Positions 1 to 10,233 of a DNA stretch of 27,252 nucleotides are shown piece by piece; the first letter of the stretch is position 1, and each line of letters begins with the position of its first letter. The stretch is from contig JAKSYS010000758.1 in NCBI GenBank assembly GCA_022925895.1, positions 1 through 27,252 on the forward strand, read 5' to 3'. Below the pieces are notes generated by a model, which ran no database searches, was not told the origin of the DNA, and was given only the letters and a program-made list of their open reading frames with translations. Position numbers and translations under genes: made by a program. Source of the DNA: Fragilaria crotonensis (lineage: Eukaryota; Bacillariophyta; Fragilariophyceae; Fragilariales; Fragilariaceae).

Positions 1-85
1 TGAAGAAGTGCATTGACAGCAGGCCGAAGCCACATCAGACACCGCATTCTCTCACGACTCACATGTCACAAAGGCTTTCCCCACA

Positions 86-1906
86 ATGTCGCCGCTTCCT
101 CTGTCGAAAGTAATGCATCGTATCATAGGCGCTCTGAGCGCAACGAGCCGAGGTGGGATATACGCTGGTCTCGATCGATTCGCTGGTTCTAAGCCGGAGA
201 ACTACGGGGTGGATTTTGAGACTGAATCATTTCTCGATTCCGTCGCCAAATGCCGGCTCGTCTTTCTTGGCGAGATTCACTCTGTGCCGCAGATTGTTGC
301 CATGCAAGCCGCTGTTTTGCAGAAAATGGCTTCGCTGCCTGGCACATTACATGTCATCTTCGAGCACTTTTCCTTCGAGATGCAAGAAATTCTGGAGAAC
401 TACCAAGCAAAGAAGATAACCTTTGATGAAATGGTAGAGCGCTATGATCAGATTGGCACAGAAGGGCACAATTTGCAACCCTACAGACCCTTGCTAGAGA
501 ATGCAAAAGAAGGACATATCAAACTTCACGCAGGATTTCTCCCACGCACGTACGCACGACTACTTATGAAGGACAGTGAAGCAGCCGCCTTGAAATCTGC
601 CGCGCCTTGGCTGAAACCCAACACAACAAAGCTTGAAGGTACGGAATTTCACTACAACCTCTTTGAATCCATGCTTTCGGGTCGCAACATTCACGACGGG
701 AATCCTCCAGTCGACCAGTTCCAACGAATCTTCAAAGCCCAACTACTCAAGGATGTTGCAATGGCACACAGAATCAATACCTTGATTAGCGAATCCGAAG
801 ATGAGGAAGATCGTTTTCTGGTCATAGCGGGGAATGGTCATCTGTCGTATTATCAAGGAGTTCCTGAGAGAGTCTTGGCGGAACATCCTCAGCTTGTCAA
901 TACATGCTGTCTAATAACAAGTCACGAATGGGATAAAGGGCTAATTGGAGGTAGTACTCCTATCCATTTGCTCGATGAGCTCGAAGCGGGTCCGCCAGGA
1001 GCCAATCCTGCCGATTATTTCTACGTCTTTCAAGAGGGTGAGGATCCGGACGCGGTGAAGGCTGAGACGAGAGAAGCCTATGACAAAGTCGGAGAGACAG
1101 CCCATGTTGAAGGCAATCTGCTGAGAGCCAGGGCGATCATGTCGTACTTGGGATACACAGAAGAAGAGATTGAGATCGCCGGTAGTGATGCTTTCAACTA
1201 TCAAGGCGTTGGAAACCCGCTTCGTCATGCAAACATTCAACCAGGGGAGAGAGTCTTGGATGTTGGCTCTGGTCTTGGCATCGATTCGATTCTTGCCTCA
1301 CACCACGCGGGTCCAGAAGGCAAAGTCATAGGTATTGACATCAGTCAACGCGAGGTTAGTCATGCCCAAGCACGAGCATATGAGAGAGGCCTGGATATCC
1401 GTTTCTCAGTCGCCGATATGGAATCGATTCCGCTTCCCGACAATTGCATAGATGTTGTCATTTCGAACGGGGCATTATGTCTCTCACCGAATAAAGAGCG
1501 GGCATTTGCGGAACTGTATCGAGTCCTGAAGCCAGGAGGGCGAATCGCTGTTTGTACGACAACAATCCTTTCGGAAAAGCTGGATAAAGCTGTGAAGTGG
1601 CCCCTGTGCATGAGAATGTTCATTGCAAAGAATGAACTTGAGCCTATGTGCAAACGGTTAGGCTACGTGAACGTTGTAATTGACGACAACGACTCAAAAA
1701 TGACGTACGAGTTGCCAGAGGAGCTACAAGAATTGAATCCAGATCGTAACCGTGTGCACATCGGAAGCAAAGAGTTCGAGCACTTACAAGAATACGACAT
1801 GGATGCGATCTGTGCACGAGTCTGCGTGGTAGCTCACAAACCAGAAGGGAAACCGCTTCGAACGCAGTCTGAACCTCTAGTAGCTCTACTAGAACCCACA
1901 AAGTAA
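86..1906 (+). CDS. ChaN-like domain fused to ArsM-like SAM-dependent methyltransferase
   Basis: Uninterrupted 606-residue protein. Residues about 55-320 resemble the ChaN/haem-binding-uptake (DUF399) family: LGEIH at 61-65, an acidic FEHFSFEM segment, and GNGH at 249-252, the family's two signature motifs. Residues about 370-560 are a class I methyltransferase closest in pattern to arsenite methyltransferases: GVGNP at 374-378, SAM-binding motif I VLDVGSGLG at 390-398, VIGIDIS, and VLKPGGRIAV. Two positions that are Cys in ArsM are changed (GCG to GVG at 375, SNC to SNG at 462), while a Cys at 508 (WPLC) remains. Arsenite is therefore not a safe substrate; the true one is unknown. The N-terminus is basic and could be an organellar leader, but this is weak. 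No intron or frameshift is seen. The fused architecture is clear; the role (iron/haem or metalloid related) is inference. Confidence 0.88.
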   Translation: MSPLPLSKVMHRIIGALSATSRGGIYAGLDRFAGSKPENYGVDFETESFLDSVAKCRLVFLGEIHSVPQIVAMQAAVLQKMASLPGTLHVIFEHFSFEMQEILENYQAKKITFDEMVERYDQIGTEGHNLQPYRPLLENAKEGHIKLHAGFLPRTYARLLMKDSEAAALKSAAPWLKPNTTKLEGTEFHYNLFESMLSGRNIHDGNPPVDQFQRIFKAQLLKDVAMAHRINTLISESEDEEDRFLVIAGNGHLSYYQGVPERVLAEHPQLVNTCCLITSHEWDKGLIGGSTPIHLLDELEAGPPGANPADYFYVFQEGEDPDAVKAETREAYDKVGETAHVEGNLLRARAIMSYLGYTEEEIEIAGSDAFNYQGVGNPLRHANIQPGERVLDVGSGLGIDSILASHHAGPEGKVIGIDISQREVSHAQARAYERGLDIRFSVADMESIPLPDNCIDVVISNGALCLSPNKERAFAELYRVLKPGGRIAVCTTTILSEKLDKAVKWPLCMRMFIAKNELEPMCKRLGYVNVVIDDNDSKMTYELPEELQELNPDRNRVHIGSKEFEHLQEYDMDAICARVCVVAHKPEGKPLRTQSEPLVALLEPTK

Positions 1907-2076
1907 CAGGTGTCCAACTTTTCAAAATTAACAAGTTCAAGGTTGCTCGTCTGTCTGCCTATCTCTGGGGTGAGCGAGAGAACGAACTGATGGCTCCCGC
2001 ATTACTGCCGCGCACTGCATTCTAGCTGATGGCCTCCACCGAAGGCTCGTCGTACGGTTTCCTTGAAGGGAGGACA
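1907..2076. other. Convergent intergenic region
   Basis: Short spacer between the 3' ends of the ChaN-methyltransferase gene and the MDP-1 fusion gene. It must carry both 3' ends. I see no clear polyadenylation signal, repeat or further gene. Confidence 0.6.
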
Positions 2077-3552
2077 TCATCCTGATATTGAGTAGATCGG
2101 TGAGGGAGATCGCTTTGATCCTGTCTGTGTTATTTGCCCAGAAGGTGTCTGCAAATCCCACCCGTCTGGCAATGCGGAGGGGTCGATCTCAGCCTTGAAG
2201 ACGCCTCCTTGTCCAGAAACTTGCAGTGGGCGTTTAAGATAGGCGACTCGTTTAATTTCCGTCACCATCCGACCGCTATCAGCGCCAAAAGCTGCAACCT
2301 TTCGTTCGAAATCAGGGATGCTTCGTTCGGCTTCAGTTGTTTCGTAGGTCTTGCCAATTTCGCAAATGGCTACGGCCATTCCTTTACCAAACCCCTTAGG
2401 CAATGATTTGAGTTGTCGAACCTCTAAGTCAGACAACCCATCTCTTTTCATAATATCGATGTGTTTGTCGCCGTCAGGATACGTGCGCTGACCCACGTGC
2501 AATAGCATTTGAGTTCCCTCTGGGTAGGGAGCAAACATAGTTCCATTCCTCGTTTCGAGCGTTTTGTAGCCGTTGGCCAACAATGCTGCGAAGGGTAAAT
2601 TCATGGAAAAGACCCTTACAACGACTCGTTCTTTATTTGTGGAGGACATGAGAGCCAGATCCTTCGCAAAACTTTTACCATTCTTCGGGTCTCGGGCCAG
2701 TGCGAACGAAACCTTATCTCCCACTTCCACAATGGCGTCGTTTGGAAGATTGATGAAATGAAAAAACACGTCCGTTGTGGTACGATCACCGTATTTAATG
2801 AATCCATAGCGTTTTTCCAAGCTTGCGGTTTTTACAACACCTTCCAGTCGCTGTGTCGAGACCGTTTTGTGATTGGTAACAGACCCGTCCCATTCGACGA
2901 TAGTGCTTGGTAATTTATCCCATTCCTCAAATTTCCTTAAGCCAGTCTCAAAAATTGCGTAGTTCTGCAGACCTGCGGGACAATGCACAGTTAGAACTCC
3001 CAACTCGCTAACTGGTTCGCAGTTCCCGAATTTTCCATCGCGAGCATCATCGAAGAATAGCATCTGGTCGTAATCTACTCCGCTTGCCTTTTTCAGGTTC
3101 GCAAAGTGTGTACGCTTGTTTCCGGGGAAGATTTCAACGTAATCCATGAGTTCACGCAACTTGAATTGATCTAGCAAATCTTGCGCCCACTCGACCGACT
3201 TGGTTCTCGAGGCCACAGCAAACTTGGTACCCGACGGATAATCACCCCTCCTGATTGCGTCCACTACAGCTTTTGAGCCTTCAAAAAGTGTCACATCTTT
3301 TCCAGCTATTGGTGTCGTTCCAGCCCGTTCGTGTGTGCGTAGCTGATAGAGTTCTGGGGTCCAAATCGTATTGTCCAAATCGAAGACAATCAGTGCAGGG
3401 AATGCACTCAAGAGCTGCTGCGATAACAACCGAGATTCACGCGGAAAAAAGGTATTTTGGAAGCCACAAACATTGGCAGATAGAAACAAACAGCAATGCA
3501 GGATGAAATTGAGGATCGAACGGGAGACCCTAATGGAATTCCGGCCTGCCAT
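2077..3552 (-). CDS. MDP-1-type HAD phosphatase + cold-shock domain + ASCH-like domain, plastid-type leader
   Basis: 491 residues from the chosen Met at 3552; the open frame runs further upstream to 3822, but only this Met opens a good signal peptide. Residues 1-30 are a hydrophobic leader ending ANVCG, followed by Phe31 (FQNTFFP), which fits the diatom plastid presequence rule. Residues about 53-205 match magnesium-dependent phosphatase-1: FDLDNT with D58/D60 as nucleophile and general acid, VASRT at 113-117, and FFDD at 166-169. Residues about 235-302 are a cold-shock OB fold with RNP1-like KRYGFIKY and RNP2-like DVFFHF. Residues about 312-440 resemble an ASCH domain (SMNLPFAALLANGYKTLETR). 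MDP-1 relatives act on phosphotyrosine or glycated-protein/sugar phosphates; CSD and ASCH suggest nucleic-acid binding. The joint role is unknown. Single exon, no frameshift. Confidence 0.86.
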   Translation of the reverse strand: MAGRNSIRVSRSILNFILHCCLFLSANVCGFQNTFFPRESRLLSQQLLSAFPALIVFDLDNTIWTPELYQLRTHERAGTTPIAGKDVTLFEGSKAVVDAIRRGDYPSGTKFAVASRTKSVEWAQDLLDQFKLRELMDYVEIFPGNKRTHFANLKKASGVDYDQMLFFDDARDGKFGNCEPVSELGVLTVHCPAGLQNYAIFETGLRKFEEWDKLPSTIVEWDGSVTNHKTVSTQRLEGVVKTASLEKRYGFIKYGDRTTTDVFFHFINLPNDAIVEVGDKVSFALARDPKNGKSFAKDLALMSSTNKERVVVRVFSMNLPFAALLANGYKTLETRNGTMFAPYPEGTQMLLHVGQRTYPDGDKHIDIMKRDGLSDLEVRQLKSLPKGFGKGMAVAICEIGKTYETTEAERSIPDFERKVAAFGADSGRMVTEIKRVAYLKRPLQVSGQGGVFKAEIDPSALPDGWDLQTPSGQITQTGSKRSPSPIYSISG

Positions 3553-3977
3553 CGTGATGAGTGATGTGGCGGTATGTGCGACAGCATATGAGCATTGCCA
3601 ATTGCCTGCACCGGCAGTGTAGACCGTCGAACGGTGACGGCCGCTGATGATGACCATGACAGAGGCCTTGTACAGTAGCCTTCGTACGTTACTGTACTGG
3701 AGTTCCAGTAGCTTATTGCGTCTGTGAGAGATGCACGCTGCACGCTGCAAACTTAATCCAAAAATGCAGACAACCGTTATAGATTTTATAGAGCACTGTA
3801 TTCCGTACTCCGAGTACGACACAACACAACTGTAGTCTATGCACTATGCACCATCTCGATTCCGGAGAAGGTAGGGACGACGGGTAGAGTCCTCGTAACT
3901 GAAGCTTCCCAACTCGCAACGCAAGATGCAACTACCTCCAAGTACAATTGCAATTCTGAAAGCTATAAAATGCTCCA
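3553..3977. promoter_or_regulatory. Upstream region of the MDP-1 fusion gene / 3' flank of GOGAT
   Basis: About 425 bases that must hold the promoter and 5' UTR of the MDP-1 fusion gene and the 3' end of the glutamate synthase gene. The frame stays open through part of it, but the translation is low quality (Cys-rich, no domain), so I do not extend the gene. A tandem CACGCTG pair lies near 3730-3745. No promoter element can be named. Confidence 0.4.
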
Positions 3978-6900
3978 TTAATCAGCACACCGAGCAGTTT
4001 GATCTGGCGACAGTTGGCCACCAACTGCAAGGAAACACAGAGCTCCGTCAGGGGCCGCTGCTGATACTCGGGTGGCAACGTCCTGCGTTTCACCGGAGAC
4101 AGCAGTGGACAGCCTCTCTGAAGGTGGGAATATTTGCCAGAACTTTTTCTTCTCGCTGTCCCAGTTGTTCAGAATCTCCTCCGCTCGTTCACTTCCAGTC
4201 TTCTCGAAGTGCCTTTCGATCATCAACTTTAGTTGAGCTTCCCCGGCAGCCGTACTGACCCGTTGAACTGCGACAATTTCTCGATTAACTTTTTCCAAGA
4301 ACTCGTCTCCTTCAGTATTGTCGTAGAAGTAGGCAACGCCACCTGTCATTCCGGCGCCAACGTTTCTGCCTACAGAGCCGAGCATCACAACCACACCGCC
4401 AGTCATGTACTCGCAGCAGTGGTCACCGGCCCCCTCCGCAACCGCGAAGGCGCCGCTGTTTCGAACGCAAAATCGTTCACCAGTGCGCCCGTTGGCGTGG
4501 AAATCGCCACCTGTCGCTCCGTAGAGACAAGCATTTCCAACAATGCTTGAGTCAGCAGCGACGAAACCAGCGCTGTTGTCAGGAACAATTACGATCTCTC
4601 CGCCGTGCATGCCCTTTCCAACGTAGTCATTGGCTTCTCCAGAAAGTCGCACGTTCAACCCTGGGAGCATGAAGGCGCCGAATGACTGACCCGCGCTACC
4701 GTCAAACTGAACATTGATGGTTCCTTTGAATCCGGAATTGCCATGAGCGCGGGCAATATCACCCGCCAACATGGCACAGGTACTGCGATCAGTGTTCCTG
4801 ATATTGTAGCGAGCAAGTGTTTCACCCTCGTTGTTTGCGATGATCTGTTTGATATCGTTGTTGCTGCAGATTTCGCGATCCAAGTCGGAACTGAAGCCAT
4901 TTCGGTGAATGACTTCCTCCTTCATGACTTCTACACCCCCTTCAATCTTGGCGCGAAGGAAAGAGCGGTCTCCACTCACATCTGGAATGCCCGAGAAGAA
5001 CTGATTCAAATCAAGGCTCTTCGTCTTCTCGATACGCTGTTTCTGAAGCTTGCTTTGTTTCAAGAGGTCAGCTCTTCCAATCAGGTCTTCAAAGCGAGCG
5101 TATCCGAGGTGGGCCATGAGCTCTCGCATTTCCTCAGCAACAAATTCAAAGAAATTGACGACATGCTCAGGGGTACCTGGAAATTTCTTTCGAAGTTCTT
5201 CTTTTGACTTGTAACACCAACTGGGCAAGTGTTCAAGTGACAAACACGAGCCATAACACATCCCTCGGCGATCATCGCAATGGTTCCGAAACCATACTCT
5301 TCGGCACCCAGCATGGCCGCAATGGCGACATCACGTCCGGTGCGAATGCCTCCGTCAACACGAATAACAACACGGTCGCGAAGACCATTGTTAACAAGCG
5401 CTGCATGTGCTTCAGCAAGGCCGAACTCCCACGGACTGCCAGCGTGCTTGATTGACGAAAGTGGAGACGCTCCGGTGCCGCCATCTCCTCCGGAGATTTG
5501 AATGACATCGGCGTCAGCCTTTGCCACTCCACACGCTACAGTTCCAATTCCAATAGAGGAAACAAGTTTGACCGAAACACCAGCCTTTTCGTTAACCGCG
5601 TGAAGATCGTGAATCAACTGAGCAAGATCCTCAATACTGTAGATATCATGGTGAGGTGGAGGCGAGATGAGGGTGACTCCTGGCTTACTGGCGCGGAGGC
5701 CGGCGATGTATTCGGAGACCTTTGGTCCTGGGAGCTGACCACCCTCACCAGGCTTCGCACCTTGGGCCATCTTGATCTCCAATTGCTTAGCAGTAACCAA
5801 AAACTCAGGTGTTACACCGAATCTGCCACTTGCAACCTGGTGGATGTAGGAATTCGCTGAATCTCCATTTTTCAAACCAGCAAGATGAGGAAACGTCGCA
5901 CTTCTGCCCTTCTCGTCAACATCCATGATGGGCTTTCCGCGAATGACATCTTCCCCACCCTCGCCAGAGTTAGATTTTCCACCTATGCGGTTGACAGCTA
6001 CGGCAAGAGTTTCATGAGCCTCGCGACTCAAAGCACCAAGAGACATGGCACCAGTGCAGAAACGAGCCATGATAGCAGACGCAGGCTCGACTTCAGAGAT
6101 TGGGATACTGGGGCGATCCGAGTCAAAATCAAGTAAGTCGCGGATATTTGCGAGAGGTGCAACCTCAAGACTCTTTCTGAAGATCTCGTAGTTCGCAACA
6201 CTCTTAGGCTTAACTCCGTCGTTCTCGAGCTCATCCCGGTTGGTGGCAGCGCTGACCTTTTTATCCATCCCGATCGCGTCATGCAAGAGCTTAGCTAAAT
6301 CAGCTGAGTTTGCATGGTATTCCCCAAGAGCAGGGACCGGCTTGTAGAAGCCAAAGTTCATCAGCTTAGTTTTTGCAGCAGCAACCTCTGGGCGCATCAT
6401 AACAGTTTCGTGGGCAATGTCGCTCAATGTCAACCCGCCGATACGGCTAGTGGTTCCCTTGAAACTGCGCTCGATGGTCTCTTCGCCGAGTCCGATGGCT
6501 TCAAAGATTTGGGCTCCGGAATAAGATGTAAGCAGAGAAATTCCCATCTTGGAAAGGATCTTAAGCAAACCATCTTCAACAGCCTTGCGATAGTTCTGTT
6601 GAGCTTCATCAAGGGATGTCTTGGTCAATTTTCCGGACTCCATCATCTTTTGAACCTTCTCCTGTCCATGCCATTGTTTCACAGTCTCAAGAGCTAGGTA
6701 TGGGTGCACAGCGTTTGCTCCGTATCCTACCAGGCAAGCGAAATGATGAGTTGACCAAGCCCCACCAGTTTCTGCAATAATACCAGCGTCCATGCGCAAC
6801 CCTTCATCAATGAGTCTGTGATGGACGGCCCCAACTGCCAAGAGAGGTGGGATGTAGCTGGTCTCGTCAAGTACAGCCTGCGTCTCAGCCAAGTCGCTAA

Positions 6901-9245
6901 GAATGACAACTTCGATGCCACTTCTCACAGCGGCGACAGCTTCGTCGCACAGTTTGTCGAGGGCGGATTTGATTCCTTCGGGGCCGAGCTTGAGGTCGAA
7001 GCGAGTGGTGAGAGTAGCTTGCTTGAACCCGCCATTTTCTTCCTTTGCATACTCCTTGATGAGGGCCATCTCCGAATCGTTCAGGACAGGAGATTCAAGG
7101 TGGATCAAACGCGCACCTTTCTCGGAAACCTTGTAGATGCTTTCCTTTCTACCCAGCGTCGTTGCAAGGGACATCACAACACCCTCGCGAAGTGGATCAA
7201 TAGGAGGGTTGGTGACTTGAGCGAAGCGTTGCTTGAAATAATTGTAAAGTGGTTGAGGACGTGTTGAAAGGGCAGCGATAGGAGCGTCATCTCCCATTGA
7301 ATACGTCGTCTCCTTCCCGCTTCCAGCCATATCAGCTATCTGCATACCGATGTCCTCCAGACCCCAACCAAAGGTGCTTTGCGCAAAGGTGGCAGTGAGA
7401 TCATCGTACAAACGCTCATCGGAGCCAAATTTCATCTTCTTGACATCCTTTCTCTGGCGTTGAATCCAATCTCCATAAGGATGACCTATGGTAGTGACGA
7501 CTGTTAGAAATTGAATAGCTCTCAAATCACAGTTTCCCAGTTCACTTACGGGAGGCAATCTCGCTCTTGATTTTAATATTGTCCTTGAATTCTCCAGTAA
7601 CAAGGTCGACGTTGATCATTTGTCCTGGGCCTAGACGTCCCTTTTCGATAATGGTTGACTCGTCGAGACCAGGAATGACTCCAGTTTCGCTCATCATGTA
7701 AACAGTTCCATCGATAGTTCTTGAAAATCGCGCAGGACGAAGGCCGTTTCGATCCAAAGAAGCACCAATTGACTTTCCATCAGAAAACACGAGAAGGGCA
7801 GGACCATCCCAAGCCTCCAAGAGGCCGCCGTGGAATTTGTAAAAATCGACAATTTCGGGATTGTCCTTTAAGTCGGGAGAGTTCTCATACGCAGTAGGGA
7901 CCAGCGCCATGAGGGCGCAAGGAGCACGATGACGAGAGTGGCACATGAGTTCAAAGACAGCATCTAAGTTGGCGGAGTCTGAACGGCCCAAGTCGATGAG
8001 GGGCTCCAAGACAGATGGGATATCTTGGGTGTTGCACATCATCACAATATTGTCAGTGGCGTCATAGTCAACCAAATCGCGGACATCCCCTTTGGAGTCA
8101 CCGTTGGCTCCATTGATCGTGGAGCTTGAGGAAGTGTCTTCATCGAGATCAAACTCTGACGAGATTGGGATACCCTTGGCAGCCTCTCGAGCCTTAATCC
8201 AGTTTACGTTGCCCAGCAGGGTATTGATTTCACCGTTATGACCCACAACACGCATAGGCTGGGCAAGGGGCCATCGCGGGTTTGTGTTGGTCGAGAAGCG
8301 TCTGTGATAAATGACAAACTTGGTTGTGTAATCTGGATTTTGCAGATCTTTGTAGAACCGAGGGAGAACTTCGGATTGGACCATGCCCTTGTATACAATT
8401 GTGCGACAGCTGAAGGATGCCACATACACTTCGCCATCGCCATCCTCCCAAACAAGTCCACGCAATTTGCGTTCGACGTCGAAACGACGTCTGACCAAAT
8501 ATAGGGTTCTCTCAAAGCCGTCGCGGGAATCGTCGTCGTAATCCAGACGCGGTGGGGCCTTGACGAAGAATTGCCACATACTTGGCTGTGCTTTGCGGGC
8601 CATCTCACCAAGAACAGAAGGGTCGACTGGAACCTCGCGCCATCCCATGAACTCCAGTTCGTTGGCACGGCAGACATCTTCAATGACTTGCTTGACATCG
8701 TTTCGTCGCTGCTCGTTCTGTGGCAAGAAGATCATTCCAACACCTGGCTTGTGGGTGCTGCCTTCGGAGAGGAATTCGGGGAATAATTTCCAAGGAATTT
8801 GCGTCATGATACCAGCACCGTCTCCTGAGACACCATCACCTCCGCAAGCCCCGCGGTGCTCCATGCAACCGAGGGCCGAAAGACCGTCTTGTAGGACCTT
8901 GTGACTGCCAAATTCATCTGCAACCAAGAGACAAAGAAGGAGAGCAAAGTATGTCAGATGGACAGAAAGGCAGAGAATCACCATTCGACTCGTTTGACCT
9001 TCTTCCTCGATAAGCACGTCCAACTCACCACCTGAGTGTGTGTTTGCGATGAAACCGACACCACATGCGTCACGCTCCTTGACGAGTGCCCGCGGACCAT
9101 CGAACATGTTGGATGGTTTGTCGGTAGTAAAGGCCATTTGGAGCTTCGAGTCAAAAATCTTGGCAGGCACTCTCGGCGAAGAAGGCAAGAAAGCATTAGC
9201 AGGCCATGCCGCCATCATTAAGGTGGCTGTCAACGAATATCTCAT
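3978..9245 (-). CDS. Ferredoxin-dependent glutamate synthase (GOGAT), plastid
   Basis: Transfers the glutamine amide to 2-oxoglutarate to make glutamate, completing the plastid GS/GOGAT cycle. Exons 8999-9245, 7550-8917 and 3978-7485 give about 1707 residues. The leader MRYSLTATLMMAAWPANA is followed by Phe19-Leu-Pro, a classic diatom plastid signature. Cys61 (ACGVGF) is the expected N-terminal nucleophile of the class II glutamine amidotransferase after processing. The central FMN/synthase domain follows. The 3Fe-4S motif C-x5-C-x4-C (CVMARVCHLNTC) lies near 5230-5265. The C-terminus is the GXGXG beta-helix (HGGEIVIV, GATGGDFHANG, MTGGVVVMLG). There is no NAD(P)H-binding beta subunit, which argues for the ferredoxin type. 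One frame change sits at 5202-5205, where an A run looks one base short; TSQK continues as EELRKKFPG in the next frame. Both introns are listed separately. Confidence 0.95.
7486..7549 (-). other. GOGAT intron 2 (64 nt)
   Basis: On the minus strand the donor reads CTCCC/GTAAGTG and the acceptor ACCATAG/GTCATCC. Removal joins the two open frames in phase 1, giving IASRHPYGDW, which is continuous with the family pattern. Confidence 0.9.
8918..8998 (-). other. GOGAT intron 1 (81 nt, in frame)
   Basis: Donor GAAG/GTCAAAC, branch-like CTGAC, acceptor TTGCAG/ATGAATTT on the minus strand. The length is a multiple of three with no stop, so an unspliced reading would insert 27 mostly hydrophobic residues between VLIEEE and DEFGSHK. 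Family alignment favours removal. The donor is weaker than the GTAAGT donors used elsewhere in the window. Confidence 0.75.
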
Positions 9246-9602
9246 GGTTGGATCGACTTGATGAATGTGTCTGTATAGCCTATAAGAATATCAAATCAAT
9301 GGGTTCGACAATCAAGTCAATCTCTGGAAATGAGCAAGAACAGCAGACTAGCTTCAGAATGAAGCAATTGCAAAGAAGGGAAACGTGTGGGACTCGGCGA
9401 GTTCGGACAGTATCACTCCAACTTCCGCCGTAGGAACAAGAGCAACTTCTTTAATGCACCCAACTCAGAAGGATCGGATCGAATGAACTTTCGGGTCAGC
9501 CCGGTGTTCCGAACCCCAAAATCTTTTTCAACAAAGGGAATGAACGGCTGATGGACTGCGGACGGTGGACCACTAAAAATCTCTCATCACGACGAAGTTG
9601 CG

Positions 9603-10008
9603 GTACTTGTACATATGATACAAGTACACACTGGTAGAGAAGTACTGGTACATGGTACTAATATACTGTATGCATATGTTAGTACATAACTCATTCTGTA
9701 TTCTGTACCAACCTCACTACCCACAGATGCAAGTACCTGGTACCAGGTGCTTGTACTCCATATGAAATATTCTGTACAAGTCCACTATCATACAAGTATG
9801 TATGCCATAGTTGGTCTACTCTGACTCCTGAGACTCCTGACTTCGACTCCGACTCCGGACGCATCATATTCTAGTTTGTATGCATAGTTTGTACATGTAC
9901 CCTCAGACAATGACAGTTCTACGGTAAGCGTACATCTACCGGTACTTGTATCATATATCATATGCATATCTCTTAGGTAGTACTAGTACCAAGTACAGTA
10001 CTTGTACC
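9603..10008. repeat. GTAC-rich palindrome cluster
   Basis: Dense run of short palindromes built on GTAC. At 9603-9627, GTACTTGTA faces TACAAGTAC across 7 bases. At 9731-9752, AAGTACCTGGT faces its near-complement with one mismatch. Near 9990 there is CAAGTAC-A-GTACTTG. The same sequence style returns in every intergenic region of this window and is rare in the coding exons. I cannot assign a family or function. Confidence 0.7.
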
Positions 10009-10110
10009 AACAGTCCTCGTTCCTCGTCGCCCACTCGTGACTCGTGATTCTTTGTCCACGAGAAGAAGCGAACCTGTAAATGTCTGCACTGTGCACCAGT
10101 ACACCTTTGT

Positions 10111-10135
10111 GCCCAGAGCCCAGAGCCCAGAGCCC
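10111..10135. repeat. Short CCCAGAG tandem repeat
   Basis: A 7-base unit CCCAGAG repeated three times and ending in CCC, about 100 bases upstream of the small membrane-protein start. It is perfect over its length. It could be a polymorphic microsatellite; no regulatory role is evident. Confidence 0.85.
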
Positions 10136-10233
10136 GATTCAAGCCACGATGAAAAACAGGCACCAAGTATCAGCGGACTTGATTATTTGCTGAACTCGAG
10201 CAAAGGTGCCGATTGTCGGTCTTGACCTCCACC

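Larger units (their letters stand above)
9246..10233. promoter_or_regulatory. Divergent promoter region, GOGAT and small membrane protein
   Basis: Nearly 1 kb between two divergent start codons. The part next to GOGAT (9246-9600) has no recognisable gene or repeat. The middle (about 9600-10010) is packed with GTAC palindromes (separate entry). The part next to the small gene carries a short CCCAGAG tandem. No TATA or other named element can be assigned. Confidence 0.5.

Noticed and set aside
3553-3822. N-terminal extension of the MDP-1 fusion protein
   Set aside because: The extra 90 residues have no domain character, and they would bury the signal peptide and plastid motif that begin at Met 3552.
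8204-8698. Minus-strand frames inside GOGAT exon 2, and similar antisense frames in other genes
   Set aside because: They are shadows of the conserved coding frame with no family similarity.
3978-9245. NAD(P)H-dependent glutamate synthase
   Set aside because: The gene ends after the GXGXG domain with no fused flavin/NAD(P)H beta subunit, and the leader is plastid type.
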